Below, in pieces: positions 10,435 through 19,545 of a stretch of DNA of 64,000 nucleotides; the stretch's first letter is position 1, and each line of letters opens with the position of its first letter. A program made the translations under genes and the position numbers. Location of the stretch: the NCBI RefSeq assembly GCF_001312865.1, contig NZ_BBER01000003.1, positions 62,001-126,000 on the forward strand. Direction: 5' to 3'. Under the pieces are notes generated by a model, which had not been told where the DNA came from, ran no database searches, and saw nothing but the letters and a program-made list of their open reading frames with translations. The stretch comes from Lacticaseibacillus thailandensis DSM 22698 = JCM 13996. Lineage in GTDB: Bacteria > Bacillota > Bacilli > Lactobacillales > Lactobacillaceae.

Positions 10435-10942
10435 ATGAAAAAAAGTAGCAGTCGTTGTCACCGATATGGTGGAAGACGTTGAGTTCACCGACCCCGTGCA
10501 GGCACTGAAGGATGCCGGTCACGACGTCACCGTCATCGGGTACGAGAAGAACACCATCACCGGTAAGCACGGCCTCAAAGTGGCAATTGACACCACCATT
10601 GGTGACGTCAAGCCGTCAGACTTTGACGCCCTCTTCATTCCCGGTGGTTTCTCCCCTGACCAGTTGCGTGAAGATCAGCGCTTCGTTGACTTTACCCGTG
10701 ACTTTCTCCTGAAGGGCAAAGTCATTTCCGCCATCTGCCATGGCCCACAGCTCATGATCCCGACCGGCTTGGTTCACGGCCGCACCATGACCGCCTTCAA
10801 GACCGTCCAGGTTGACCTGTACTACGCCGGTGCCCGCACTCGCGACCAGGAAGTCGTGGTTGATGACAACCTGATCACCAGCCGTGAGCCAAAGGACCTG
10901 CCAGCATTCGACAAAGCATTATTGGCAGCGCTGGCTAAGTAA
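10435..10942 (+). CDS. DJ-1/PfpI-family protein (frameshifted at the start)
   Basis: Class I glutamine-amidotransferase-fold stress protein of the PfpI/YajL/Hsp31 type; family members are described as proteases, chaperones or deglycases. The nucleophile elbow AICHGPQLMI contains the catalytic Cys, and the conserved Glu is in DMVEDVEF near residue 15. Repaired length about 169. The true start is ATG 10435 after AAAGGAGG; an A7 run (10438-10444) has one base too many, so a first-pass call would begin at the internal ATG 10466. Repair gives MKKVAVVVTDMVEDVEF. Probably controlled by the divergent HxlR regulator. Confidence 0.9.
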
Positions 10943-10975
10943 TTCGGTAGCACCACCATTGTTAATCAGCGTCAA

Positions 10976-11010
10976 GGAATCGCGGTCCCTGTGGGTGCCG
11001 CGATTTCTTT
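10976..11010 (+). terminator. Terminator after the PfpI-family gene
   Basis: GGAATCGCGG pairs with CCGCGATTTC across a short loop, followed by TTTT. Confidence 0.75.
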
Positions 11011-11023
11011 TGCTTACAGCAGG

Positions 11024-11051
11024 TTTATTGTGGCAATAACCCGTGTATAAT
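11024..11051 (+). promoter_or_regulatory. Candidate promoter of the RimJ/RimL-type gene
   Basis: TTTATT and a consensus TATAAT are separated by 16 bases; the -10 is 35 bases before the ATG. Confidence 0.45.
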
Positions 11052-11086
11052 AGGCGACAATCAAGTAAATTCGGAGGCTTCTCATC

Positions 11087-11632
11087 ATGCCAGACATCAC
11101 CCTCATCCCCGCCACCCCGCGCGTGGCCCAGGACGTCTTTCAGGTCGTTGACGCCAACCGCGACTACATCGGGCAATGGCTCCCATGGGCGTACAGCACG
11201 CTCACCGTTGATGATGAGATCCAGTTTCTGCGCATGATGACGGACAAGGAGGCTTTGGGATCGACGTACATGCGCGCCATTCAGTTCAACGGCCAAATCG
11301 TCGGCTCCATTGACCTGCACAACGTTAACCGCGAACACCGGCACGCCGAGATTGGGTATTTCCTCAGCGCCGCAGCTTCAGGCAAAGGGATCATGCACAC
11401 CGCCCTCGCGCAGATGGAGGATCTCGGGTTTGACCAGTTAGGCATGAACAAAATCGACATCCTGGCGGCCACGGACAATCTGCCGAGCCGCCACGTCGCG
11501 GAACGCGCCCACTACCACCTCGACGGAATTTTGCGCGAGGACATCAACGTCAACGGCATTCTGCATGACGCTGCCGTCTATTCCAAGCTGTACCGGGAAT
11601 GGGTCGCCGCACGGCCCACCGATGTTAGCTAA
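11087..11632 (+). CDS. GNAT N-acetyltransferase, RimJ/RimL type
   Basis: Acetyl-CoA-dependent acetyltransferase of 181 residues. The RimJ/RimL look comes from an N-terminal RDYIGQWLPWAY segment, beta-strand AEIGYFLSAAASGKGIMHTAL (acetyl-CoA loop, with the pattern xxGKG), and the C-terminal NLPSRHVAERAHYHLDGILRE. Members acetylate ribosomal protein N-termini or small molecules; the substrate cannot be told. GGAGG lies nine bases before the ATG. No frame break. Confidence 0.85.
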   Translation: MPDITLIPATPRVAQDVFQVVDANRDYIGQWLPWAYSTLTVDDEIQFLRMMTDKEALGSTYMRAIQFNGQIVGSIDLHNVNREHRHAEIGYFLSAAASGKGIMHTALAQMEDLGFDQLGMNKIDILAATDNLPSRHVAERAHYHLDGILREDINVNGILHDAAVYSKLYREWVAARPTDVS

Positions 11633-11707
11633 CCTGACAAAAAAAGATTGTTACCACGTCACTGGTCACCTACAATCAAATTAACTATGAACGCGAGGTG
11701 ACCCGTC

Positions 11708-12214
11708 ATGCGGATTGAGTTTAAGTACGCGCAGCACCAAGATTTACCCCAGATTACGGATATTTATAACCAGGCGATTCCGGGCCGGCAGGCGACAGCG
11801 GACCTCGAACCGGTGACCGTGGCCAGCAAAGAAGCCTGGTTTGCCGCGTTTACCCCGGACAAGTACCCCATCTGGCTGATCATGGTGGACGGTAATATTG
11901 CTGGCTGGGTCAGCCTAGAAGCTTTTTACGGCCGGCCGGCTTATAGCCATACTGCTGAAATCAGTATCTACTTGGACCAACATTATCAGCACCAACAGCT
12001 CGGCCAGGCAGCCCTCGACTTTGTCTTCAGCCAACTGCCCCACCTCGCCCTTGACACCATCGTGGCCTTCGTATTCCACCACAACGGTCCCAGCCAGCAC
12101 CTCTTTACGCGCAACGGCTTTGACCGGTGGGGCCACCTCCCGCGCGTCGCCTTGATGGACGGGCAGCGTCGTGACCTCGATATTTTGGGACGCCACTTTG
12201 GTAAAAACATGTAG
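11708..12214 (+). CDS. GNAT N-acetyltransferase, phosphinothricin acetyltransferase-like
   Basis: 168-residue acetyltransferase of the PAT/YwnH type, with IYNQAI near the N-terminus, the acetyl-CoA site EISIYLDQHYQHQQLGQAAL, and the C-terminal FVFHHNGPSQHLFTRNGFDRWG. PAT relatives acetylate amino-acid analogues such as methionine sulfoximine, but function here is not demonstrated. It follows the previous GNAT gene by 75 bases on the same strand; the two are unrelated in sequence beyond the fold. GAGGTG precedes the ATG. Its transcript ends in the terminator shared with the SDR gene. Confidence 0.83.
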   Translation: MRIEFKYAQHQDLPQITDIYNQAIPGRQATADLEPVTVASKEAWFAAFTPDKYPIWLIMVDGNIAGWVSLEAFYGRPAYSHTAEISIYLDQHYQHQQLGQAALDFVFSQLPHLALDTIVAFVFHHNGPSQHLFTRNGFDRWGHLPRVALMDGQRRDLDILGRHFGKNM

Positions 12215-12217
12215 GCA

Positions 12218-12256
12218 CAAAACTCCCGCACAGCAGCAACGGTGCGGGAGTTTTTA
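12218..12256. terminator. Bidirectional terminator
   Basis: AAAACTCCCGCAC pairs with GTGCGGGAGTTTTT around an ~8-base loop. A and T runs flank both sides, serving the convergent GNAT and SDR genes. Confidence 0.85.
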
Positions 12257-12272
12257 GTGTAACCCCTGACGG

Positions 12273-13289
12273 TTAATGACCAGTCAACTGGTCAACAGTC
12301 CGTAAGATGGTATCAGTTATCGTGTATTGTGGTTGCCAACCCAATCGCTTAGCCGCGGCGATGCTGGTGTTGCGGTTAGTCCGCAAAAACAGCAACCCTT
12401 CCCGCGCCTGGGCTGAAAATGGCGCAGCAAGCCGAATCACCCAGTTGGGTAGCAATCGCCGTGGCACCTTGGCTGCCACTGCCGGCCGTTGTGTCCGAAT
12501 TAACGCAGCTATTTCCGGCAAGGTGATTTGTCCATCCGCACTGGCGATGAACCGGTGACCGGCTGCCGCCGGTTTCGTCATTGCCAACAGGTGTAGCGCG
12601 GCCACATCACTCACGTCCACCACGTTGAGGGGGATTTGCGGAATGGCTTTGCTACGCCCAGACAGGAGGTTTTGTACCAGCCCCAGGCTCCCCGAAACAT
12701 GGTCGTTCAGCGACCGGCCCAGCATGGCACTAGCATTCACCGTAACGAGTTCAGGCTGACCGGGATGGTCGTGCGCAAACTGCCACGCGGCCCGTTCGGC
12801 TAGGAGCTTAGACCGTTCATAAACCGACAGCCCCGGTTCATCAGGGTCAGTCCAGTTAGCCTCGGTGGTCACACTGTGCCGGTCGTGGTTGGAATAGCCC
12901 ACCGCGCCCCAATTACCGGTCATGACTACGCGCTGGACCCCAGCGTGGCGTGCGGCGGTCAGGATACGTAGCACGCCATCAGTGGCCGTCCGCGCCACGG
13001 TGTCCGCCACCATTTCGCCGTTAACAAAAACCGGGGCCGCGGTGGCAAAGACACCATCGACGCCGACCATCGCGTCCGCCCAACCGGCGTCGGCAGTCAG
13101 GTCGGCTACCACAAAGCTGAGTCGCTCGCGGTGCGGTACGTCGTGGGTCGCCAGTGCCGCAGTGACCCCCGCCGCTTTGTCCATACTCCGCAAACTCGTC
13201 TTCACCGTGTAACCGCCCGCTAACAATTGCGCAATGAGGTGCAGGCCCAAGAAGCCGTTACCCCCAGTTACTAATACCGTTTTGATCAT
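12273..13289 (-). CDS. NAD-dependent epimerase / dihydroflavonol-4-reductase-like SDR
   Basis: Extended short-chain dehydrogenase, about 338 residues. Rossmann motif TGGNGFLG at the N-terminus, VVADLTADAGW (Asp contacting the cofactor), the catalytic YERSK (Tyr and Lys) near residue 160, and a GNWGAVGYS upstream strand. Such enzymes reduce aldehydes and ketones; the substrate is unknown. The chosen start MIKTVLVTGG (13289) is preceded by GGGG; the open frame extends 99 bases upstream but through the promoter. It is divergent from a MerR regulator and has a MerR-type promoter. Confidence 0.85.
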   Translation of the reverse strand: MIKTVLVTGGNGFLGLHLIAQLLAGGYTVKTSLRSMDKAAGVTAALATHDVPHRERLSFVVADLTADAGWADAMVGVDGVFATAAPVFVNGEMVADTVARTATDGVLRILTAARHAGVQRVVMTGNWGAVGYSNHDRHSVTTEANWTDPDEPGLSVYERSKLLAERAAWQFAHDHPGQPELVTVNASAMLGRSLNDHVSGSLGLVQNLLSGRSKAIPQIPLNVVDVSDVAALHLLAMTKPAAAGHRFIASADGQITLPEIAALIRTQRPAVAAKVPRRLLPNWVIRLAAPFSAQAREGLLFLRTNRNTSIAAAKRLGWQPQYTITDTILRTVDQLTGH

Positions 13290-13335
13290 TATTTTTCCCC
13301 ACTTGTATTTAGGTGACCGTTCCACTATGCTGTTA

Positions 13336-13366
13336 ACCATACACGTTAGAGTAAACTCTAAGGCAA
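13336..13366 (-). promoter_or_regulatory. MerR-controlled promoter with 19-bp spacer and palindromic operator
   Basis: Reading towards the SDR gene, TTGCCT and TATGGT are 19 bases apart, the over-long spacer characteristic of MerR-family promoters. Inside it lies TTAGAGT-TT-ACTCTAA (13346-13361), a perfect 7-bp dyad resembling known NmlR/AdhR-type operators. The MerR gene starts 24 bases away on the other strand, so both activation of the SDR gene and autoregulation are plausible. Confidence 0.75.
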
Positions 13367-13389
13367 CACTTTTTTTACAGGGAGGCAAT

Positions 13390-13830
13390 ATGCGCTATTC
13401 AATCAAAGACGTCGCGGCCCAGATCGGTCTATCCGCGTACACCCTGCGTTACTACGATAAAGCTGGCTTGCTGCCATTCGTGGCGCGTGATGCGGCGGGT
13501 TACCGCTCATTTACGGATGGTGACCTCCAGCTACTACACACAATTATCTGCTTGAAAAATACCGGGATGACCATCGCTGACATTCGGCGATATGTTGACG
13601 CCGTGATGGCCGGTCCCAAAAGCATCCCCGTACGCAAGGCGTTACTCACTCAGCACCGCGCGCGGGTGGTGGCCCGGCAACATCAGCTAGCGACCAACCT
13701 GCGGGAGGTCGACTACAAGCTATCACTGTACGCCGCACCAGATGCACCCGCCAAAGTCGAACAGGAACTGGCGGCTGCCCACGCTGATAAGGCGGCAAAC
13801 GGTTTGCCGGACCCCTTTCCCATCCGCTAA
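13390..13830 (+). CDS. MerR-family transcriptional regulator
   Basis: 146-residue MerR protein: N-terminal winged HTH YSIKDVAAQIGLSAYTLRYY, second part LLPFVARDAAGYRSFTDGDL, a long dimerisation helix (ALLTQHRARVVARQHQLATN) and a short C-terminal tail without the Cys cluster of metal sensors. The start ATG 13390 is five bases after GGGAGG; the frame is open far upstream but without a ribosome site. It probably senses an aldehyde or redox signal and switches the divergent SDR gene. Confidence 0.92.
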   Translation: MRYSIKDVAAQIGLSAYTLRYYDKAGLLPFVARDAAGYRSFTDGDLQLLHTIICLKNTGMTIADIRRYVDAVMAGPKSIPVRKALLTQHRARVVARQHQLATNLREVDYKLSLYAAPDAPAKVEQELAAAHADKAANGLPDPFPIR

Positions 13831-13845
13831 GTGGATGTATACCAC

Positions 13846-13902
13846 AACAAAGGCCAGCGGTGATCAACCACAACTTAGGTTGATCACCGCCGGCCTTTGT
13901 TC
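13846..13902. terminator. Bidirectional terminator
   Basis: A very strong hairpin: AAAGGCC-GCGGTGATCAACC on one arm and GGTTGATCACCGC-GGCCTTT on the other. It serves the MerR gene and the convergent nucleoside hydrolase. Confidence 0.88.
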
Positions 13903-13922
13903 ACTTCATTACTTACATACGT

Positions 13923-14840
13923 TTAATCACTAAGCTTAATGGCGTCAACAAACCAGCGCCGGAAGCCCTCAACGTCAACATCCACTGCTACGTAGGCGTT
14001 GGCTTCGCGGTGCAGATACCCTTCAAGGTCGATCAACGAAGCCCCTGCCGTCAACGGATCGCCGGTCGCAATCGCTACGTGTGTGTGCGCCTGCGTAAAC
14101 AGATCTGGTTGCAGCAACATTCCCACGGCTAGCGGATCGTAAATCTGCAGGCCCTGTTCAAAGCTGCCACCCCGAAACGCACGGAACAGGTGGTAGAACA
14201 TGTCCCCGACCGGTCCGAGCGTCCGGATGTGTTCCGACATGGCGGGCAGGATCGTTGCGGCGTTACCAACATCAAGTGGCGCTATGTGTAACTCCAACCC
14301 GCTATTGAACACCATCTTGGCAGCTTCGGGGTCAACGGCAAAGTTGAACTCGGACAGCACGCCAATGTTACCGCGACTCAAGCTACCACCCATAATCATG
14401 ATGCGGGCAATGCGGTCTTTGTCTTCAGGATGTTGTTGCAACAACACGGCAACATCAGTCAGAGGCCCAATAGCAACGATGGTGATGGGGTCACTGCTGG
14501 CCGCAATGATGGCGTGCATGGCCTCCACACCAGTCGTGCTGGTATCGGCTTTCACCGTTGGGGCGGGGAAATCGTACCCATCCATGCCACTGGCACCGTG
14601 AATATTTTTGGCGTTCATTAGTGGGCGGAGCAAAGGTGCCGCGCTCCCCGGTACCACCCGGACGTCCTCGTGGTGCAGGAACGTGAGTAGCTTGCGCACG
14701 TTGTCCGTGGCCAGGTGCACGTCGACGTTGCCACTAAGCGGTACGATCAGCTGCACATCAAGGGTCGGGTCAGCGAGCGCGATAGCGATGGCGACCGCGT
14801 CATCGATTCCAGGATCAGTACTGAAGATAACTGGTGTCAT
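13923..14840 (-). CDS. Inosine-uridine-preferring nucleoside hydrolase family protein
   Basis: Cuts the N-glycosidic bond of ribonucleosides, releasing base and ribose. 305 residues, as usual. The calcium- and ribose-binding N-terminal motif is FSTDPGIDDAVAIAIAL; further family segments are NIHGASGMDGYDFP, TIVAIGPLTDVAVLL, IMIMGGSLSRGNIG, EFNFAVDPEAAKMVF and YDPLAVGML. CGGAGG lies seven bases from the ATG. Monocistronic by the look of its surroundings. Base preference cannot be predicted. Confidence 0.92.
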   Translation of the reverse strand: MTPVIFSTDPGIDDAVAIAIALADPTLDVQLIVPLSGNVDVHLATDNVRKLLTFLHHEDVRVVPGSAAPLLRPLMNAKNIHGASGMDGYDFPAPTVKADTSTTGVEAMHAIIAASSDPITIVAIGPLTDVAVLLQQHPEDKDRIARIMIMGGSLSRGNIGVLSEFNFAVDPEAAKMVFNSGLELHIAPLDVGNAATILPAMSEHIRTLGPVGDMFYHLFRAFRGGSFEQGLQIYDPLAVGMLLQPDLFTQAHTHVAIATGDPLTAGASLIDLEGYLHREANAYVAVDVDVEGFRRWFVDAIKLSD

Positions 14841-15001
14841 GTTTGTTCCTCCGTGTCTTTTGCGAATACCGTTACTTTAGCACATTCCGCGGGGAATATC
14901 AGACGTGGCTTACGCCGGTGGGTGTGGGCGCTGGGACTGCGGCTTACGGATCCTACGCCGTAGCTTGCCCCTCTTTTGTGTTGGAGACTGCCAAAGTAAA
15001 C
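14841..15001. other. Intergenic stretch, nothing identified
   Basis: The region upstream of the nucleoside hydrolase, about 160 bases before the terminator of the next gene, shows no open frame, box or hairpin that I can support. Confidence 0.5.
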
Positions 15002-15031
15002 AAAAAAAATGGCCCCCTAGCAAAGGGCCAA
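15002..15031 (-). terminator. Terminator of the UDG-like gene
   Basis: On the minus strand TGGCCC-loop-GGGCCA is followed by T8. It stands about 130 bases after the stop; the bases between hold no clear feature. Confidence 0.75.
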
Positions 15032-15161
15032 TAAATAAAAATACGTGCTATAAATTATGCTCACAAATAACCGCGATACTAGAGCTAAACATCCTACAAC
15101 AGCTACATATCAGCACAATCATTAATTCGCCACTATCTGAACCACACCAGGAACATAGATA

Positions 15162-15760
15162 TCATTTTGTCATCGTTAAAATACGACTGTGTACTCGCTT
15201 TGCATCCCAGCGATTATCTCCCGAACCGTTATTACTGTTTGAATAATGCGGAATGTACAGCACCTTCCGCTGTGCAAACTTATTTAAATTATTGAAGGTA
15301 GTCTGGCCAAGCGCAACCAAAACAGCATCTTGGGCAACGCCCAGCGCATCCAGGTGATGCTCCAATGCCTGCACATCATTGGCATCAATCCTCACCTTGG
15401 TACTATCACTCTGGATTTGTTGAGAAAGGTCAGTCATGAGACTTCCCCATAGCTTAGTACCATATACGGCCGCTGCCAAACGATAATCAGCACTATTCTT
15501 AGAACCATGAAAATTGAGAAAGGGTTCTTGAGGGTGTTCTGCGATGGCGTTCCCTGGATTCATCCCCACCAAGACGTACTTTAATTGCTGAATATATTCA
15601 GAAAGATTATGAGGTAATTGATCCTTTGGAAAAAAACTTTGGGCGGTAGGCTTGTCCAAAAAGTTTCTCTCGTTCGGCATCCGTGCACTGCTCAATATCT
15701 TCCTGCGGCTTATTCCAAAAAGCAAAACTATCCAAAAAAAGTAAACGGTAAGTTATCCAT
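15162..15760 (-). CDS. Uracil-DNA glycosylase-superfamily-like protein (frameshifted)
   Basis: About 199 residues after repair. The segment YVLVGMNPGNA resembles the motif-A loop of UDG-fold proteins, and VLVALGQTTFNNLNK followed by VLYIPHYSNSNNG resembles the later strand and His-containing motif (HxSxxN-like). Family membership is an inference from these motifs. Two A7 runs (15630-15636, 15734-15740) each carry one base too many; repair adds a new N-terminus starting MDNLPFTFLDSFAFWNK at ATG 15760 with GGAGGGG upstream. The gene is clearly AT-richer than its neighbours and looks acquired. Confidence 0.65.
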
Positions 15761-15970
15761 TAATGACCCCTCCAAATACTCACTCCTGTTTACCAAGACG
15801 ATGCCACGCTATTATCAAGTAACCACTATGGAAACTTGCGCCCTCATTATGACACTATTGTTTTAAGTCGAGCATAATTTTTTTGCACAAACGAGTTGTA
15901 ACAAGTTATGGTGCAAACCACGTAAGCCGCAGTCACCCCGCCAACCCCGGATTCGCTATATTGCCCTCAC
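15761..15970. other. AT-rich intergenic stretch
   Basis: About 210 bases upstream of the UDG-like gene, AT-rich, without a recognisable gene. No confident promoter. Confidence 0.45.
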
Positions 15971-16010
15971 AAACACAAAACAACCGTCCACCATTTAGTA
16001 GACGGTTGTT
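15971..16010 (-). terminator. Terminator of the zinc-ribbon gene
   Basis: ACAACCGTC pairs with GACGGTTGT around a 12-base loop; on the minus strand TTTTGTGTTTG follows. Confidence 0.75.
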
Positions 16011-16013
16011 GTT

Positions 16014-16244
16014 TTAGCTGCCACCCATCAAGAAGTCAAGGACATTCATCCCCGCCGAGCTTTGTGCCTGATACAGCTCGGTGTACCCGCACCGGTTACA
16101 GGACACCGTCGTAAACTTCTTGTTCTGAACATCAAATAACTTGGCAAAGTTGCCACCCGTGGCCTGGAACTGGCCACTGTTATAGGTCTGGTTACCACAC
16201 TTGGGACATACGTACTGCTTGGTTTGTGCTTCATCCGCCATCAT
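16014..16244 (-). CDS. Small zinc-ribbon nucleic-acid-binding protein (DUF2082-like)
   Basis: About 76 residues with two CxxC knuckles, CPKCGNQTYNSG and CNRCGYTELY, spaced about 35 residues apart, as in the COG3478 group of predicted nucleic-acid-binding zinc-ribbon proteins. The start is one of two adjacent ATGs (16244 or 16241) close behind GGGGGTG. Downstream of guaC on the same strand with 58 bases between, possibly cotranscribed. No known function. Confidence 0.8.
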   Translation of the reverse strand: MMADEAQTKQYVCPKCGNQTYNSGQFQATGGNFAKLFDVQNKKFTTVSCNRCGYTELYQAQSSAGMNVLDFLMGGS

Positions 16245-16301
16245 TGTCACCCCCACTGTTATTGGCACCCTTAGTATAACAGCGGTGCCACTGCCTGTCT
16301 G

Positions 16302-17288
16302 CTAATACTGGTCGCCGTTAAAGATGGAATTTTTAACGATGACGTAGTCGACCGTCCGCAGCCCCATTAGGTCACGACCACCGGCGTAGGATACCGCCGA
16401 CTGCAAGTCTTCCTGCATCTCCGTGAGCGTATTCGCAATCGGGCCCTTGGCGGGAATCAAAATCTTCTTTCCTTCAACGTTGTGGTGGCTACCCTTCTGG
16501 TAGGTCGAAGCCGAACCGTAGTACTCCTTGAACTTCTGGCCGTCGCGCTCAACGGCGCGTCCCGGGGTCTCATCATGACCCGCAAAGAGCGAACCAATCA
16601 TGCACATCGTCGCACCAAAGCGAATCGACTTGGCGATGTCGCCGTGCGTCCGGATACCGCCGTCAGCAATCACCGGCTTGCTGGCCGCCTTGGCGCACCA
16701 ACGCAGGGCCGCTAGTTGCCACCCGCCGGTACCAAAGCCGGTCTTGATCTTCGTGATGCAAACTTTGCCGGGTCCGATCCCGACTTTGGTGGCGTCCGCC
16801 CCGGCGTTCTCCAGGTCACGGACCGCCTGGGGCGTGCCAACATTACCCGCGATCACAAAGCTGCCCGGTAACTTGTCCTTGATATACCCGATCATATCCA
16901 TGACCACCTGGGCGTGACCATGCGCGATGTCGATAGTAATGTATTCCGGTACCGCCTGCGCCGCGGCTAACGCGTCGATAAGCGCAAACTCCGCGTGCTT
17001 GACGCCCACCGAAATGGAGGCGTACAACCCATCGCGGTGCATCTGCTGGACAAAGGCGAGGCGGGTCTCCGGGTTGAACCGGTGCATGATGTAAAAATAG
17101 TCATGAGCGGCTAACCACCGCGCCAACGATTCATCAATAATCGTTTCCATGTTAGCGGGCACGACCGGTATCCTGAACCGACGTGGGCCAAACTGGACGG
17201 ATGTATCAATCTCCTTACGGCTCTTAACCACACACTTATTGGGAATTAACTGGATATCTTCGTAATCAAACACGTCGGTGGGCTGCAT
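16302..17288 (-). CDS. guaC: GMP reductase
   Basis: Converts GMP to IMP with NADPH and ammonia release, balancing guanine and adenine nucleotides. 328 residues, the length of the bacterial type 2 enzyme. Features: [15 protein letters not shown] at the N-terminus, [11 protein letters not shown], the catalytic Cys loop [35 protein letters not shown] (phosphate site) and YYGSAS near the flap. The start [11 protein letters not shown] (17288) follows GGAGG by eight bases. A PurR-box-like element lies just upstream of the ribosome site. No frame break. Confidence 0.97.
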   Translation of the reverse strand: MQPTDVFDYEDIQLIPNKCVVKSRKEIDTSVQFGPRRFRIPVVPANMETIIDESLARWLAAHDYFYIMHRFNPETRLAFVQQMHRDGLYASISVGVKHAEFALIDALAAAQAVPEYITIDIAHGHAQVVMDMIGYIKDKLPGSFVIAGNVGTPQAVRDLENAGADATKVGIGPGKVCITKIKTGFGTGGWQLAALRWCAKAASKPVIADGGIRTHGDIAKSIRFGATMCMIGSLFAGHDETPGRAVERDGQKFKEYYGSASTYQKGSHHNVEGKKILIPAKGPIANTLTEMQEDLQSAVSYAGGRDLMGLRTVDYVIVKNSIFNGDQY

Positions 17289-17303
17289 TGCGGTTACCTC
17301 CAT

Positions 17304-17317
17304 AAACACGAACATTA
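17304..17317. promoter_or_regulatory. PurR-box-like site upstream of guaC
   Basis: AAACACGAACATTA contains the CGAAC-AT core of the Gram-positive PurBox. The same core, AACACGAACATT, recurs upstream of purA. It is only 16 bases from the start codon, within the leader. Confidence 0.5.
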
Positions 17318-17403
17318 ATCATGAATAATACTAATATCATTCACACTAAGTACAGAATATAGGCTAATTGTACCAACTTGTCAACCATTTATCCGGCCAT
17401 TTC

Positions 17404-17431
17404 TTAACGTTGCGAATATCTCCGTTATACT
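17404..17431 (+). promoter_or_regulatory. Candidate promoter of the YfhO-like gene
   Basis: TTAACG and TATACT are separated by 16 bases, about 105 bases before the start codon. Confidence 0.35.
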
Positions 17432-17536
17432 GGGAGCGCCAATCGCAAAGCATTAGTTAAATCACAGTGCTAACCGCTAAGTAACCGCTCCCTCAGGCCT
17501 AAAATAGAATTATTAATCACATTAGGAGCAAGTGTC

Positions 17537-19311
17537 ATGCGCAAAATCATCAATGAATCACGGTCGGTGTGGATGCCTCTCGCCGCTATTGTCATCATGA
17601 GTTTCATTATGATCCTGCCCCAACTAATCACCGGCAGCACTATCGTCGGTAGCGATGGCCTTTTTCACTTCAACCGTATTTACGACACCGCTAAACAGCT
17701 GAGCACCGGCCACTGGAGCTACTGGCAAAGCAACTTTGGGTTCCAGCAAAGCGGGCGCGTCGTTAACGCGGTTTATGGCCCCTACTTTGCCTACCTGATG
17801 GGCGCCTCCTGGTTGTACTGCGTAGTTGGTACCACTTCCAGCTCGTCACCACCTTTGCCATTTACCTCGTTGGTGGCTTCGGGATGTACTATCTCGCCCG
17901 GGTGGCTGGGGCGAAGCGGTGGCCCGCGTTAACCGCCGCCTCATCCTGATGAACATCGGTTGGCTGCCGCGCTGGGGGTACAACCAAAACATGACGGGCA
18001 TTGGCGCTGCACTCCTGCCGTACGCGTTGGCCTGCGGGGTATACATGGTACGCCACCGTGAACGACCCATCCGGCCAGTCCGCTTGGCATTTATCATGGC
18101 GATCCTGTTGCAGACCCACATCCTCAGTACGCTCTTTGCTGTGCTGGCGCTCGTGCCCTTCTGGCTGGTCGCTTGGTCCGTACACCACGTCGTCTCCGCA
18201 TGCTGGGGCAGACCACCATCGCCGTAGGTATTGCTACCATCCTCACCGCCAACGTCTGGGGTGCGCTGCTACTGCTGTTCAGCACCAACCATATTGCTTA
18301 CCCCCACGCATTTTCGCTCGCGCAAAACGTCCTGCAGCTCACGGTTGGCCCCGGGAAGCGTAATGCCATTACCCTGGTCACCGCAATGATTATGGGTGCG
18401 CAGGTAGTATTGCTTGTTGCTCGGGGTCGGCGCAATAGCCGGATAAATTGGGGTGTCACCGTAATGGGCGGCGGCACCCTGTGGTTGGCCTCCCGTTTCT
18501 GTCCGTGGGTTACTATTGGCCGGTTGGTACCAAAGTTGTCCCAGCTACTGCAATTCCCCGTCCGGCTCACCAGCGTCGCCTTTCCGCTCATGCTTTGCGG
18601 CCTAGCCTCAGCATGAGCACCATTCACTGGCATGCCCACGGGGGACCAACGCTCTTGGTGACCGCACTCGCCAGCGTGGCTGTACTGGGAGTAGCCGTAC
18701 CCAATGTTTACCGTATGGCATACCGCAGCGTGCAGGTACAGCACCACCGCGTCCTGCGCAACTTTGGCGCTCTACTACTAGTGAACAGTTCGCCGCACAC
18801 CCTCAGGTCTGCCCTGAACAGCAGTCATCCTGGAGCCATTTTGGTGACGGCTGAAAAGCACAGTAGCGACTACCTACCCGTGAACGGACGGCAGGGGCCG
18901 GGGACCGTTAGCCCCGGTGCAGTGTTCACCCAGGAAGTGCTCTTCAAACACCCTTACTTCACCTATACGGCTTTGTCCGGTGGCCGCTTACGCATACGGT
19001 GGAACGAAACCATGGCAGGTTGGCAGACCATACCAGTGGTGACCTACCACCAAACTACGGTGACGGTTAATGGCCGCCGGCTCAACCGCAACCAGTACTA
19101 CCGTTCACGGATCAACGCTCCCATCGTCCAGTCACTCGCAGGCCGCAACACGATGGTGATTCGGTTCCAGACGCCACCGTGGACCACTGTATTGCTGTGG
19201 CTGGCGCCGGTGGGCTGGTTGAGCTTGGCCGCGGTAGTTGTGTGGCGGCGCCGCAACAATTGGCGAACCAGTTCTGGTTGGATTCAACGTAACGTTGCCC
19301 ACGCAAAGTAG
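17537..19311 (+). CDS. Polytopic membrane protein, YfhO-like (frameshifted)
   Basis: Repaired length about 592 residues. An N-terminal helix is followed by the extracellular segment GSDGLFHFNRIYD and NAVYGPYFAYLMGALL, then many transmembrane helices, the motif FCPWVTIGRLVPKLSQLLQF before QFPVRL, and a C-terminal soluble beta domain ending in a final helix. These match the YfhO/6-pyruvoyl-synthase-related membrane family, thought to act on lipid-linked sugars or cell-wall polymers; function unproven. Four breaks (near 17803, 17940, 18185, 18605) each vanish on adding one base, so I do not call it a pseudogene. GGAGCA precedes the ATG. A strong terminator follows at 19497. Confidence 0.7.
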
Positions 19312-19496
19312 CAAAATTGCCCCAACGGTCTAGACAGCACCAAGCGGCCATGATAAGCTATTAGCGTGGTGCCAAACCATGGGTGGGATAGCAATGATCG
19401 GCGCGCAAGCGTTCAGAAGGTCAGCGCCCCCACCGTTACATATTCGGCGTTCATTGGTAACGCCACTTGACGGAGTACCCACTCCGCACACATAAT

Positions 19497-19532
19497 CAGA
19501 GGCGTGACGTCAGTCACGCCTCTGTTTTTTTT
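19497..19532 (+). terminator. Strong terminator
   Basis: A perfect 12-bp stem, CAGAGGCGTGAC with GTCACGCCTCTG, four-base loop, then T8. It ends the YfhO-like transcript and insulates the repeat block behind it. Confidence 0.92.
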
Positions 19533-19545
19533 GCGCAGCGAGTAG

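Noticed and set aside
17537-19311. YfhO-like gene as a decayed pseudogene
   Set aside because: All four breaks are cured by one base each and no other damage is seen.
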